DNA from: Sweltsa coloradensis
Taxonomy: Eukaryota > Arthropoda > Insecta > Plecoptera > Chloroperlidae
Length of the DNA: 64,000 bases
Assembly: GCA_024449915.1 (NCBI GenBank)
Contig: JAMZAV010000435.1
Span: forward strand, 248,001 to 312,000
Reading direction: 5' to 3'
A program made the translations under genes and the position numbers. The number at the start of each line of letters is the position of its first letter. Position 1 is the stretch's first letter. Shown here piece by piece: positions 1-11,900 of the stretch. Under the pieces are notes generated by a model. That model was not told the origin of the DNA. It searched no databases and saw nothing but the letters and a program-made list of their open reading frames with translations.

Positions 1-551
1 ACCACGGTTAAAAAGAAGGTTAACGAAGATAAGCACATTGTTTCTTACCTCTGCCGAGAACGGATAGCACAGTACACCACGGTTAAATAGAAGGTTAACG
101 AAAATAAGCACATTGTTTCTTACCTCTGCCGAGAAACGGATAGTACAGTATACCACGGTTTAAATAGAAGGTTAACGAAGATAAGCACATTGTTTCTTAC
201 CTCTGCCGAGAACGGATAGTACAGTATACCACGGTTAAATAGAAGGTTAACGAAGATAAGCACATTGTTTCTTACCTCTGCCGAGAACGGATAGTACAGT
301 ATACCACGGTTAAATAGAAGGTTAACGAAGATAAGCACATTGTTTCTTACCTCTGCCGAGAACGGATAGTACAGTATACCACGGTTAAATAGAAGGTTAA
401 CGAAGATAAGCACATTGTTTCTTACCTCTGCCGAGAACGGATAGTACAGTATACCACGGTTAAATAGAAGGTTAACGAAGATAAGCACATTGTTTCTTAC
501 CTCTGCCGAGAACGGATAGTACAGTATACCACGGTTAAATAGAAGGTTTAA
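1..551. repeat. 75-bp tandem minisatellite (about 7.3 units, cut by window start)
   Basis: Direct tandem repeats of a unit beginning ACCACGGTTAAATAGAAGG. Unit starts are at 1, 76, 152, 228, 303, 378, 453 and 528, so the period is 75 bp; two units carry one extra base. Units are nearly identical, which suggests recent homogenisation. The array begins before the window, so its true length is unknown. Because 75 is a multiple of three, the minus strand stays open as a 25-residue peptide repeat; I regard that as an accident of the period and not a gene. Confidence 0.95.
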
Positions 552-3500
552 AGTGTTCGACGGAAATGAAATGTTTTACCTAATATGAGTTTTATCCGTT
601 GATTTTTTACCATGCCATGTTTTCAAATACCACAGTAATTAAGACTTGCATTCTTTATCACTGTTCTAGTACGTTGATTTAATTTTTCCGAGCAGTATAT
701 CCTAAATATAGTTTAGGGAATGAATCTGAAAACAAATCGCATATACATTGCGCAAAACAAGCCAGAAGCTGATTATCCTATAATCTCGATGCGTGGCAAA
801 GATCTTTCCACCCTAGCCCTCCCCATGCAGCATGATTCAGAAGAGCTAAAGATTGATTAAGTCACTTTGGATTAGACATTTAACTTACTGCATATTCGTG
901 TGGTCCAACTTCCTCTTAAATCACCCTCACATTCTTCGAGTTTTCAAGGTGTGATTATATCATTTGTGATCACATATTTGAATGTCTGAAATGTCACAAG
1001 GGGACATTGGCTTATGTTTAAGGTGAGGGTGATAGTGCCCTGCTGTGCTAATTGCCCTAGGGGCGCGGGTGTGGGAGGGGGTTGGGGGGGGGTCGACGAG
1101 CGGGCGACCGGTAAATGCTAATTTGTGTGCACTGGGATGTCACAAAGCCAGTGATTCATTAAAGTATCTAGTCTGTGGCGAGATAAACGTTAACGATTAA
1201 ACAAGAAATACGCGCATCGAAATCTTTCTCCAGTCATCTGAAGTGGGGTTGCGTGTTGAAGAAAAACAATTGCACCCTAACACGAAACAAAAAGTCGCGA
1301 TCAAAACTATAGAGAACAATCAGAAGAAGAAAAATCACTACATGTGTGGGTGGGGTTTTTACTGGAGAACCGGACTAGGAATTTTAATTCTTTTAGATTT
1401 GTTAAGTAGGGTCTACTTTTATTGCAACGAGGATGTCAGATGATGAATGGAAGATGAATGCAGATTGATGCAAAGAAACTACGGTTGTGAAATCTAGGAG
1501 CGGCATGTAGCCGACTCCTCGCGAAGTGTTAAACTCATCGAAATATTGTGCGGTGTCTCATCAGTGTTCTTCGATACCGACATGACACCCTCTGCAGCGA
1601 TCAAAGGGATGTACGGTCTTTCTAAGAGGCAGCGTGATTGAGGGGTGGTTAGTGAAGGGGGCGGGGGCGTTTTCGTTGGGGACATATCTTTGTCTTCTTA
1701 CTATTCCATGATGTTTTGCAAGATATCACAAACTCACAGAAACCAGCAATCGATGACTAATTAGAGCTAGAAAAACTCGCAAGTAATACCGTGTTAAACG
1801 AATAAACTGATCTGTGTTACTTTATTTTGTTATACGCAAGCAGATTGTTGCTAGCGAAACGTAAGTTTATGCCTCCAACAGTCAAGAAAAGAAAATGAGA
1901 TCTCATTTCCTGATAGATTGAATTAAATGCATGAATGAAAGACCAATTATATCGAAGCATCTTTCTATTACATAATGAAGCATAAAACTTCCTTATTACT
2001 GCCCACGTCATTATAATTTGGATCATAGTGCAAAATTTTTCGAATTACATTTGCCTTCATAAACTTCGACTATAAACAAAAGATATCAATAATTTCAAAT
2101 TTATATCAGGTTCGTGTAAGTTGTGTATAATTAAACACATTATTGTAACTAAGCTCAGTTTGAGTCAAACTTTAAAAGTGCGTGTGTTCTTGCATTGCCA
2201 TGCGCGTGTTTAATGTAGGGTAACTCGTGTCCAGGGTATCAGTAACTTTCCTTACCGTGAGTGAGCTTTAAGAAGCTTACAGAGATAGAAGCTAGGGTAG
2301 GATCTGACTTAGTATCAATACGAAGTGGTCTGCAATCTTACCATCAAGAAAAGCTTTAAGTGGAATTTAAACATGCATCAGTTATTAACATAAATTAAGT
2401 TTTTAATAATGTCTATAGACATACATACACACGCATCCCGTGGGACGTGGGAGGCAGAGAGACACATAAACACATTTACACGTGCATATGTTAGATACAA
2501 ACAGACATTAACACACCCTTATTGTGTTCATGATTTTAATTAAACATTATAATGTCGAGAAAATGACTCGAATTAGCACAGCTATTGGAGCTTTTTTAGG
2601 TGCCCAGGGATTTTAATTCTTAAATTTAGCAGGATTAGTTTTGCACTAATTAAATCATTTTTGTTAAGTGTTCTTTAAATATAAATGTCCAAGGGTAGAA
2701 TAATTTTTTTAAACAGACATGATACTCCAGTTTTATGTATAGGTTACGCATAGCCATAGACTTAGAAACAAAATTTGAATATCATGATTGAAATGATTGT
2801 ACATTTGTCAAGTGGTTGGCAAGGTGTCTTCAACAAATCTTCAACTCGTAGATTTAAAATTGATAACTGTATGTGCTATATAAATATGTTCTGAAATAAC
2901 TTCTGAAGCATTTCGGGCTATAAAGAAAACATTCATTTCCAACACACCACTACTGATACATTCGATTAATTTTATATAAGTGTCAAAAAGTTGTAAGAAA
3001 ATTTAAAGAAAGATCTAAACTAAGAATTTACATTCTGGTTTTAAAAATGTATCTAAGACATAAGCAATCAAGTTTCTTTGTCAATAAAATGATATTGTCA
3101 TCTGTATTAGGTGTATATGACGTTTTAAAGCAGTTGTCTATTTATGTGACATTCATAATTACACTTACCTCACTAAACAGACTGTTCAGCGACTGACTGA
3201 AATCGAAACATTGCAAACTTGTATCCTTTCTAGTAGGAGGTATCCACATTTAAATCAAGATTATAGATCCACCCGTGACACTTCCATCCTGGCATAGATC
3301 AGTTGTTAATTTCTTATATTACCCTTTTCATTCCAAACTGCTCATTCCACGCTCATATCAGTGGGGCGTAAGTCCAGAACTACAGCTTAGTAAGCCACTT
3401 TAGGCGTATCGATCTTACTCGTTAACAATCCACGCTCTTTCTCGGAATCCAATCAGTTGTGCGGTGCGTTACCACATCGTGTGTTTTGTCATCTATTTTG

Positions 3501-4270
3501 CATCATCAATACAGAAATACCATTTTCACTAACAAGTTGGTTACAGCCTTGCAGATAAAAACAGTAAATGATGCAAAGTAAATTAAGCCGTAATAAATCT
3601 CGAATTAACAGGAAATACAAAAATGACAACACTGGATAAACTTATGGAAAATGGAAGTTTTGAAGGATGAAATCACAATACATAATGTCTAGACTTCGCG
3701 AATTGAATTAACGTACACATGGCTATGTAAAATGAAATGGTACACTAAAAGTGATCAAATCAATTCAACTTCGTTAAACGAGCAATGTTTAATCGTATAC
3801 AAGGTAAAACCGAATAATTGTTGAGCGCATTTTTCAACACTAACACAAATTCATTAAAAATTTGATTCCACATTGTAATTATGTGGTGTGACCGCGTGAA
3901 AACCTCTTCGTTTGAACGGTTCGTACTGAATTACAACTTGCTCATTTTGTCTTTGAAAACTTCTATCTTTTATGCGAATGCATCAGTGCACTCAAATCAA
4001 GAAGCTGCAAGCACTACTCTAGACTGTTTTTTGTTAGTGTCTGCCTTCGATTTATTTGTCCCTATATTTTCCTCAGAAAACATTTTGTTTAGATTTTATT
4101 TCTGTGAGATAGTGACCAGCTGAAAAGTGTTTGTTTGCATTTCGTTTTGAGGCGTGTTGTGAAAATATAGACGTATGCCTTCAATGTAGGAGACTTTACT
4201 ATTTACATGATTTGGTATAGTAGACCTCCCTTTACAAGGGCAAAGTATTCTACAAGATGCTTATAATTAC
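552..4270. other. Non-coding stretch, no gene seen
   Basis: AT-rich unique-looking sequence with stop codons in all frames at ordinary density. A short G-rich patch lies near 1,066-1,095. The open frames here (for example 3,881-4,123) are short, match nothing I recognise, and have no supporting splice or codon signal. Confidence 0.6.
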
Positions 4271-4553
4271 TAGTCCAGGCACGGGACAGTTTAAAATAGG
4301 GAGCAAAGCTACTCAATCAAGAACACAAATAGATTCGTTGGTGGAGGTGCTGGGTACGGAAAAAAGTATTTTAAAAAACCAGACCCTCCTTGACTATAAG
4401 GGCTACCTGTAATATTCTGTAGCAAATTTGTTGAAATGCAATGTAAACAAAAAACTCATGTCAATCGGAGGTCGTTTTCAATTTTTTATCGAGAGACGAG
4501 ACACACGCACAGACGGACGGACATACTAGTATTGGTTACAGGGGAGCTTCGCA
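4271..4553 (+). mobile_element. Dispersed modular repeat, TGGTGGAGGTGCCGGGT family, copy 1
   Basis: Modules in order: a CAGGCACGGGA-like head and AGGGAGCAAAGC (about 4,275-4,310), the family signature TTGGTGGAGGTGCTGGGT at 4,338, a GTCAATCGGAGGTCG block, ACACGCACAGACGGACGGAC at 4,503, and a GGGAGCTTCGC end at 4,543. The order matches the copies at 28.6, 46.1 and 49.1-49.8 kb. No coding capacity is seen; it is probably a non-autonomous element, but its class is unresolved. Confidence 0.75.
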
Positions 4554-7500
4554 TACTCGATTCTGTCTCGTTCTCATTACGTCAACTAAAAGAATGTGTT
4601 ATAAATGTGTTGTTGGTTAAAAAACACTTCTCATTCGAACAATTTACTTCATATTTATCCGTCAGCTCAGTACAAGAAGGTGGTGGCGTGCAGCATCGCG
4701 TTTCCACTTCAATCCAACTAATTACAAGTTATTGTGCAGAGCTGTATTTCTTTTGCTTTGCAGTCTTCAAACACGTACACAAAACAATGGATACAAGATA
4801 ATGATACAAGTAGTCAAGTACACAGTGCATACCACTTGACTATTGACTGCTTGACGCTGCAAACAATGCTAAATGATGGTTGCGCTTTTAGTGGAAAAAT
4901 TTAATCAAATTTAGACGAGAGTGTAGTTTTCCGTGTATTACGTTTCTTCTACATTCCTATTCAGAAAATTCAAAATAGAAATTGCGTTTAGAAGTCGTCG
5001 ATATTGTTAAGTTATTATCTTATTAGAGTCAACAATTATTAACATTGATAGTATGTTAACTGGAAATAGTTATAGTTTAGCAAATACTTACTTACTGAAA
5101 AGTAATTAATTTGTGATCAGATCACAAAACGGGGATTAATTCCCAAACGCGTTTCACACAGTTAAGATGAAGCCCACTCTATATTAACGAGACCGCGTAC
5201 GTGGGAATGTGAGGAAATCATATTTGAATTACTATTTGTATGGGCTCAGGATATTAGTCGGAGCAGCCTCCACATCGACATTCAGATTGCAAAGCTGAAA
5301 AATTGGAAATGACATTTAAAGAATAAAAAACCGTTTACATAAAATGGATGGATGGTTGAAATTGATTTTGATTTACTTTTGCGAACGTGTATGTTTATCT
5401 AAAAGAAACCTTTGATCTAGGGAATCTACAAATATTGATATAAATAGTCAATTAAAAGCAACATCCGGCAAAACCGAATAGGGGATTTCTGAAAAATGTT
5501 GATGCAGCTTGGAAGATGTTGGAGGATGGATCAAATGATTTCCGATGAATCAAGAGTTGTTGGTGTCTGAAGAAGAATAACGCTAAGGGGTGGCTAGGGG
5601 GAAAACGAAGACGGGATCTGGGGGGTGGAGGAGGGGGTGGGGGAAGGGGTGACAGGCGGCGGCGTCATTTGCCACAGACATGCCATGCACTGAAAGCGTA
5701 GAGAAGCAAGCCAGTCGACAGCTGAAATTGGTAGGTGATTCCAATCTCCAAAACCTATTCAGCACGGAAAACGACTCAAATGGGTTGATTTGACGGCTAT
5801 AAATGGAATGAGTTCGCGCGTAATGGGGTGGCCTCACGAGTCAGACGCCCTATGTATTAGATCGCGCACTTGAGGGTTAGGCTCTGGTTGCTTCTCTGCT
5901 GTCATTGATTGAGGAGTGTTCCTCAGGGGTAGGCTACGAGCTACACGTCCTATTAGATCCCGCACTTGAGGGTTAGGCTCGTGATATCGAAGGAAGAAGA
6001 GGACATAAATTCTATAATGCATATGAAAGATGTGCGTACTTTTATTGCTGATGATAATAAGATATTTCAATATAAAATGCCTCAATAATCCTAACATACC
6101 ATTCAAAGAAGTTAAACTTATATAAACACTATTAACGTAATATGTAATTAACGCAAAGTAAAACGTTTTAGTCAAATTTGTTTTGTTTGATTTTTTTTGT
6201 ACTCGTGGGTGAAATGTATTTTGGTCTCATGTCATGACGTACAATTTGACATTGTTGATACTTGTATTGTTGTTTTTGTTGTATAAATATTAGCATTTAC
6301 ACTGTTTTGCTTTAAAAATAAGATAAAACATCATTAAAATGAATTTGAAATGTGTGCAATTTGAAGATGTATAAAATATAAATTTACACCAACTTAATAT
6401 ATTATTTTGTTGTTCATGTGTATAATACATTTAAATATTACTACATGTTTGCATACATCAATAACAAATTATTAAACCATGCTAAAATCCAAACGGAGAG
6501 AGAACGAGAAATGATCTATAAACACAACAAAAATATGAACTAAACTAAAGTGCAAACAGACATACTTTAACTGGTACAACTAAAATAAGTATATTTTCAA
6601 TAAATCACTAATCGCGCTCGATATATCGTCGCCCTAGAACCATACTGTTCTAACTCCCTTTTTGAAAAATTAAAAATTGAAAAATCAAAACTGCCTAGAC
6701 AGAGCATTTTATTATTTTTTTGAGAATTTTTTTGATGCCATTCTTGGTACTATTACAAATTCTGCCACAGTCATTCACTTTAAATTTGTGTCATAATTCA
6801 TTTAGTTAGAATGTTTTTGGACCTAGCTGCAATTTTTTTTGAAAATAAAATGGAACAGTATGGTTCTACTAGGGTGACGATATTACGCGGTCTATTGTCA
6901 GAAGGGAAGTACTTGGTATTGTTCATTGTATTTGTAATTGTATAGTGAGATATGAATAAAAAACGAAACACAGAAATCAGAATCGCTTTGAACAGTTATA
7001 TCCAAGAGAAGTATAGAAGCTCGAGACAAAACATCGACGAGGTCATTATTGTTTGTTGGTGGACAGTTAACTTACGTGTTCCTAGAAACACACTTGCAAA
7101 GCAGAAGGAAGCAGTGTTGTCTCTCAGCTGTCTGTCCAAGAGCCGTTACACGCGTAACACCCTAGAAAAGTGTTAGCTGTGTGCTGTGTCACCACCTCCG
7201 CGCGACCCAGCGAGTAGGCGCAAGGTAGGAAGAGCGCATTCATCAACCAGCACGCAAGCAAGATAGCAAGAGTGTCTCCGTCCATTACCCATATGCAGCG
7301 AGCAACGGTTCTTCGAAACAAAATCAATGGATTTCTAAAGTAGGTTGTAATGAAGGGGGTTACGCGTGCCCGTAAATCGTGTGGGGGGTTGAAGTTAAGG
7401 GGGCGGGTGGGGCTCGCACGTGGCAGGAAGCGAGAGGGCTACGATCTTTGATTCCAGCCTCGGTAAAAAGATATCACGTTATTCGAAGCTTGCATCTGCC

Positions 7501-8300
7501 CGACAAATCTTGAACCGAAGACAATAGGCCGGATACTGGGCCACGTGTCAATAAACAATGCGAAGGAAGTGGGAGTCTCGTTTGGCTCGTGCCACCCCGA
7601 AGCCGAAGCGTCACTACCACCGTCTTTTGGCAAACCTACATCTTGGCACTCGGGGGGGTAAACACAGTTATTAGGTTGGCGGGAGTGAGTTTCATTAAGA
7701 TCGTATGCTTGCTCAAGACTAGCAATCTTGGCCTCACAATACACCCATTGAAATCGTGAAAAGGGATTAATTTTCCTCGAGATAGGCGCACGAGGTTTGC
7801 CGTTCTACATGGATACCTAGGGGATTCAATTACCAACCCTGCTGCCAAAACAAACAGAAACTTGAAGTGGTTTAGAACGGACGGAATAAACAGGCTGGGG
7901 TTAAAGCAGCGGCAAACTTGGCGATGGTGTTGACAGTAAAACAATCCCTGGCCATATGCTGATTGGCGAGTAGTGAGTGAGTAGCACAGAACACAACACA
8001 GCAGCCATCTGGCGAACTGTCTCGCCGAAGACGAGAAGCCGCTAGCTATTGTAACAAACCCTGCCCCTTGCGGATGTGATGTGCCCTATTCAAGTCTGCA
8101 CAATCGGCGGGGCGGGACGGGATTGGGGAGGAGTCCCGCGTCAGGAGTCACGCTGTCTGCTGATGGAGGACGGTGACCGGTTTGTCACCGAATGAGGATG
8201 CAGTTGTTGACATTTTCCCGGCGAGGCGCGGAGTAGCGTGATGCACTTCATTCAAGAGCCCGGACATCCTGGTCATCTGCCAGACCCCAGTCTTCTTGAC
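4554..8300. other. Non-coding stretch with a short direct repeat
   Basis: No recognisable gene. A segment of about 35 bp containing GCACTTGAGGGTTAGGCTC occurs twice, near 5,855 and 5,951 (96 bp apart). From about 7,000 to 8,300 base composition is more balanced, so several open frames of 70-100 codons appear by chance on both strands. They overlap one another and none resembles a known protein. Confidence 0.55.
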
Positions 8301-8480
8301 TGCGGCAGAAGGGCATCTTGCAGCACAGTCCCCAGCCATTCTGACTGAGGCTGAGGGGCATCTTGCAGTACAGTCCCCAGCCATCCTGACTGAGGCTGAG
8401 GGGCATCTTGCAGCACAGTCCCCAGCCATCCTGACTGAGGCTGAGGGGCGTCATTCTGACTGAGGCTGAGGGGCACCCTC
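8301..8480. repeat. 45-bp tandem repeat (about 3.5 units)
   Basis: Units contain CATCTTGCAGCACAGTCCCC followed by AGCCATCCTGACTGAGGCTG and AGGGG, giving a 45-bp period. Three nearly identical units and a partial one are present, with diverged flanking units at 8,277-8,310 and 8,525. The period is a multiple of three, so three minus-strand frames read through it as peptide repeats; these are by-products. Confidence 0.85.
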
Positions 8481-10238
8481 CAAGAAACAATTAAAAATAC
8501 AAGATTGAACTCTATCGTCAATCCTCAGCCATTCTGAATTAGACTGCGAATATCTTCTAGATGACGAACCGATCGATTCCTCGCATAGTTAGGTACTCTA
8601 TGACGCCAGCAGCCCCCAGCCATGCTGAGCACTCCTTCGATCTCGTTCGAATCACCACCTCTCTTTAGTTTCTTCTGTCATGATTTGTTTCCACTCTCAG
8701 TCTTCTTGAGGGAGAATCTATTCGGGTTTTTAAAGTTTAATAATACAAAACCACCGCTGTTTTAAAGAATGCTACGTCTCGGCGTCCAACCGTTATTCAT
8801 TATGACTGAGAATTTATTGTGCAGTCATAAAACAATCGCAAACATAAATTTTATTTAAAGTGGGCCACGTGTTCACTGTAAGACTTACCTATTTCTTCGG
8901 TACCTCCTTGGATACCAATAACCACCGCTATGGAAAATGTATTGTCCTCAGTTTGTTCGGTATCACTGCTGCGGAGTTCATTCAACGGTCAAATCATTCG
9001 ATCTCAAACCTCAGTCATCCTGATCCTGAGAGCAGGATAGTTTCTTCAGTCCATCATGAAACGGAGTCGTTAACGTTATGTCACGTAGCAGGTCATCGGT
9101 GTAGGAAGGTGAGCGTATAGCACAGGGTTAGGGGGTGATCGTCGAGTTGATTTCGATCTCCGCCAGTTCTGACAGAAGTTTTTTTTATAAAAAAAAAAAA
9201 CAGCTGCAAACCAGCTGCTTCGATTATGTTGTATAAACAAGTCCTGATTCCTGAAACATTTCTCACATACTGTCAAAGTGTTAGTAGTCCAGTAAACAAG
9301 TAGATGTATACTAACAGTATACGACGGTACATCCGTATCCCTTCTTATAACTCGATCGGTCGGTAATGAGCGTGTCCATATGGAGGCTGTATTATACAAA
9401 GTTATACGGTTATACATAATGTATTGTGACTTTTGTAGGCCAGAATAATGTTTTATTAATTTTTTTACCCATCATAATAAGGAAACTTGCTTTTTGAAAT
9501 CCAAGAATATTGTTGTCACATGCTAATGTCAAGTTTCAATTTATTAAGCGGATTCTTACGCTTGGAATGTTATTTACCTTTTAGTTTTAACCCGTCAAAA
9601 ACACAAAAACAAAATTATGTTCATTTACTCTTGGCTTGCTTGCGTTCCACATTTACTTCAAATATGTAAATTTGGCAATTTTGGTCGAATTATTATTAAT
9701 AATGTAACATCATAAAATTGCATTTCGGTGCTTCACTTCAGCTTGGAAGTTTATCAACAATTTGACAATTTTAGAATGTGCGTATAGGGTGGGGTGTGGA
9801 TGGGGAGAGGGGAGCAGGGTGATACTTTCAGACCGCGTGTTATTTGGACAGCAACATCCCTGAAGGCAAGAGGTTCCGTTGGCATGGTTCCTATACAGTA
9901 TACAGTATACACTATATACAGTATCTGCACAATAGCAATATCAGTGAATCGGTGATCTCTAAGGACTCGGGCACTCAGCTTGTCTTTCACTGTCCTCCAG
10001 ATTAGCCTTGATGCTTTCTATGGATGGCATAACCTGCAACAGAAATGTATGATAATTTTGGTTTGCAAAAGTATGAAAGTAATGATTGATTAGCACTTCA
10101 AACCAATGAGCTCTTCGTGGCCAGTTTACCTCGATAGGCAAAGATCCTCCCGGACTCGGAACATACTGATGTGGGGTGGTTCTCATGAACACCAGAGTGG
10201 CAGGGCAGTAACTAACACCAGTCTCTCTTGTGTTCTAG
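8481..10238. other. Upstream region of fezf, no coding exon identified
   Basis: This segment would hold the proximal promoter or the last part of a 5' intron of fezf. I see no convincing TATA box or first exon. A short palindromic run of CAGTATAC/GTATACTG-like units lies at about 9,894-9,922. The last 20 bases (about 10,219-10,238) are pyrimidine-rich and end in CTAG, which fits a splice acceptor. Confidence 0.5.
10219..10238 (+). promoter_or_regulatory. Probable splice acceptor before the fezf coding exon
   Basis: A pyrimidine-rich tract with GTCTCTCTTGTGTTCTAG ends at 10,238, directly before the exon GCCCGATCGCG. The TAG at 10,236-10,238 is also an in-frame stop for the fezf frame, so coding cannot extend upstream without splicing. 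The upstream exon is not identified, so it may be an untranslated leader exon or a coding exon. Inference from sequence only. Confidence 0.6.
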
Positions 10239-10254
10239 GCCCGATCGCGCGTGG

Positions 10255-10266
10255 ATGGGTCACTAG
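10255..10266 (+). promoter_or_regulatory. Minimal upstream ORF (ATG GGT CAC TAG) in the fezf leader
   Basis: A three-codon ORF plus its context lies directly before the fezf start: its stop codon ends two bases before the main ATG at 10,269. It is in a different frame from fezf. If the mRNA leader contains this segment, ribosomes would meet this ATG first, so it could dampen fezf translation. If an upstream coding exon is spliced in frame, it is simply internal coding sequence. Confidence 0.45.
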
Positions 10267-10268
10267 CG

Positions 10269-11273
10269 ATGCAGCCCTTCATGCCAGGCAGTATGGCCAC
10301 CGAGACCACAGAGGCGACTCCAGCCTCTCAGAGCTCAGCAATCAACTTCTCCATCGCCAAGATCATGGAGCCCGACAAGCAGCGCCCCGTGTTCCCACAC
10401 CTCACCTACCCCGTCCACCTGGACTCGGCGTTCAAGAAGTACGTCCCGGCGTTTCGTCCCCAGGACCTCCTCAACCAGTACCCCCTCCTGTACTACCACC
10501 CCTCGCAGCTGTTGCGCGTCTACCCGAGCAGTCCGGGCACTTCGGCGGCGACCCCCGCCACCCCCGCGGCCGTCCCAGAGACACCCCCGGCGAGCAAGCC
10601 CGCCTCCAAGCGGTCTGTCCAAGCGGCGCCCAGCACCCCCGGGAAACAGAAGAGCTTCACTTGTCCCGAGTGCGGGAAGGTGTTCAACGCGCACTACAAC
10701 CTCACGCGGCACATGCCCGTGCACACGGGGGCACGTCCCTTCGTCTGCAAGATCTGCGGCAAGGGGTTCCGCCAAGCGTCCACCCTCTGCCGCCACAAGA
10801 TCATCCACACGGCAGAGAAGCCCCACAAGTGCGTGACGTGCGGGAAGGCGTTCAACCGCAGCTCCACCCTCAACACGCACGCGCGCATCCACGCCGGCTA
10901 CAAGCCCTTCATCTGTGAGTTCTGCGGGAAGGGCTTCCACCAGAAGGGCAACTACAAGAACCACAAGCTCACGCACAGCGGGGAGAAGGCTTACAAGTGC
11001 TCGATCTGCAACAAGGCGTTCCACCAGGTCTACAACCTCACCTTCCACATGCACACGCACAACGAGAAGAAGCCCTTCACTTGTAAAGTCTGCGCCAAGG
11101 GATTCTGCAGGAACTTCGACCTGAAGAAACACATGAGGAAGCTGCACGAGGGCATGGCCACCCAGCCCTCGCCTTCCTCGGGCGGCTTCCCGGTGGCAGG
11201 CACCTCGTTCCTCGCCCCCTTCCTCCTGCCACCCCCCGCCACCCCTGCCTACATCTCCAAGATGCACTTGTGA
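10269..11273 (+). CDS. fezf: Fezf family C2H2 zinc-finger transcription factor
   Basis: The predicted 334-residue nuclear protein has the full Fezf layout. Residues 26-33 (NFSIAKIM) match the eh1 motif that recruits Groucho/TLE corepressors in this family. Residues 34-128 are a Pro/Tyr/Ser/Thr/Ala-rich linker. Six tandem C2H2 fingers follow: about 130-152, 158-180, 186-208, 214-236, 242-264 and 270-293, all with intact Cys/His pairs. Family-typical finger sequences include [45 protein letters not shown] and [17 protein letters not shown] short Pro-rich tail ends in KMHL. Known relatives (vertebrate Fezf1/Fezf2, fly earmuff) act in forebrain and neural progenitor patterning. I chose the ATG at 10,269 because it places eh1 about 26 residues from the start, as in relatives. 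The frame is open back to 10,239, so a spliced upstream coding exon is possible. The protein is shorter than the vertebrate ones. No intron interrupts the fingers. Codon use is strongly GC-rich compared with the flanks. Confidence 0.95.
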   Translation: MQPFMPGSMATETTEATPASQSSAINFSIAKIMEPDKQRPVFPHLTYPVHLDSAFKKYVPAFRPQDLLNQYPLLYYHPSQLLRVYPSSPGTSAATPATPAAVPETPPASKPASKRSVQAAPSTPGKQKSFTCPECGKVFNAHYNLTRHMPVHTGARPFVCKICGKGFRQASTLCRHKIIHTAEKPHKCVTCGKAFNRSSTLNTHARIHAGYKPFICEFCGKGFHQKGNYKNHKLTHSGEKAYKCSICNKAFHQVYNLTFHMHTHNEKKPFTCKVCAKGFCRNFDLKKHMRKLHEGMATQPSPSSGGFPVAGTSFLAPFLLPPPATPAYISKMHL

Positions 11274-11556
11274 CCCAACCCCATCTTCTGTGGTCCCAGC
11301 CCGTGGACTCACGCCGCCATCGCCCTCCCCTAGAGCGGAGCGGGGGTCGCCATGGTGCGAGGCAGCTCACGGGACTTACGCGAGTGCAATACAGACGGAC
11401 AGACAGACAGACAGACGTTGCTAGAGAGGTAAACGCTAATCCCCTTGTGATCAAAGAATGACCGACCCCCTATGTCTATAGCTATGATGTCGTGATCTTA
11501 TACTGTGTATACTGTTTGCACTGTTCAGCATCTAGGCTAGAACTCCTTCTGCACCA

Positions 11557-11562
11557 AATAAA
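11557..11562 (+). promoter_or_regulatory. Polyadenylation signal AATAAA (proximal)
   Basis: Canonical AATAAA 284 bases after the fezf stop codon, in ACCAAATAAATTG. It is the first canonical signal downstream of the gene. Confidence 0.6.
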
Positions 11563-11831
11563 TTGAATTAAGCTTTAACCATGTAGACCTTGTAAATATA
11601 GACAGATGTATAAATATCACCATCGTGTATTATAAGTGATTTTAAGAAACGCGATACTAGAATATTTTCAAACTTTTATTTATGGAACTAATTAAGACCG
11701 AAACTCGAAAATTTTATGAAAAGTGAAGATATGTATAGTTTAGTGTAAATTATTGTACGTAACAAGAAAAATATATTCACAGAATTCGAAATCTCTATAA
11801 TTGTGTAAATGTGATGTCTATATGGTATATA

Positions 11832-11837
11832 AATAAA
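11832..11837 (+). promoter_or_regulatory. Polyadenylation signal AATAAA (distal)
   Basis: Second canonical AATAAA, in ATATAAATAAAGCA, about 560 bases after the stop. It would give a longer 3' UTR if used. Confidence 0.45.
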
Positions 11838-11900
11838 GCATTTGAAATGACTTCAAATATGTTTAAAAAAGATTAAGCCTTTTATGTAGTTATTTATTAA

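Larger units (their letters stand above)
10240..11400. other. GC-rich, CpG-rich island over the fezf coding exon
   Basis: This block is visibly rich in G, C and CpG (for example CCCGCCACCCCCGCGGCCG near 10,553) while the flanks are AT-rich. It coincides with the coding exon and the start of the 3' UTR. Such islands are common at developmental transcription-factor genes, but here coding bias alone could produce it. It also causes long false open frames on the opposite strand and in the other forward frames. Confidence 0.7.
11274..11900 (+). other. Probable fezf 3' untranslated region
   Basis: After the stop at 11,271-11,273 the sequence becomes AT-rich. It contains two AATAAA signals (11,557 and 11,832) and a short (ACAG)n run near 11,390-11,415. 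No further coding sequence is seen. Which signal is used cannot be told from sequence alone. Confidence 0.6.

Noticed and set aside
120..488. 122-codon minus-strand frame with a 25-residue repeat
   Set aside because: It is the translation of the 75-bp minisatellite, whose period is a multiple of three. No start context, no domain, and frame-breaking indels occur in the array.
8148..8521. Three overlapping minus-strand frames with repeated peptides
   Set aside because: All three reading frames are open across the 45-bp tandem repeat, which shows the openness is a property of the repeat and not of coding.
10335..11312. 325-codon minus-strand frame and 270-codon plus-strand frame overlapping fezf
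   Set aside because: Both are shadows of the GC-rich fezf exon in other frames. The encoded peptides are low-complexity and match no family, while the fezf frame has six intact zinc fingers.
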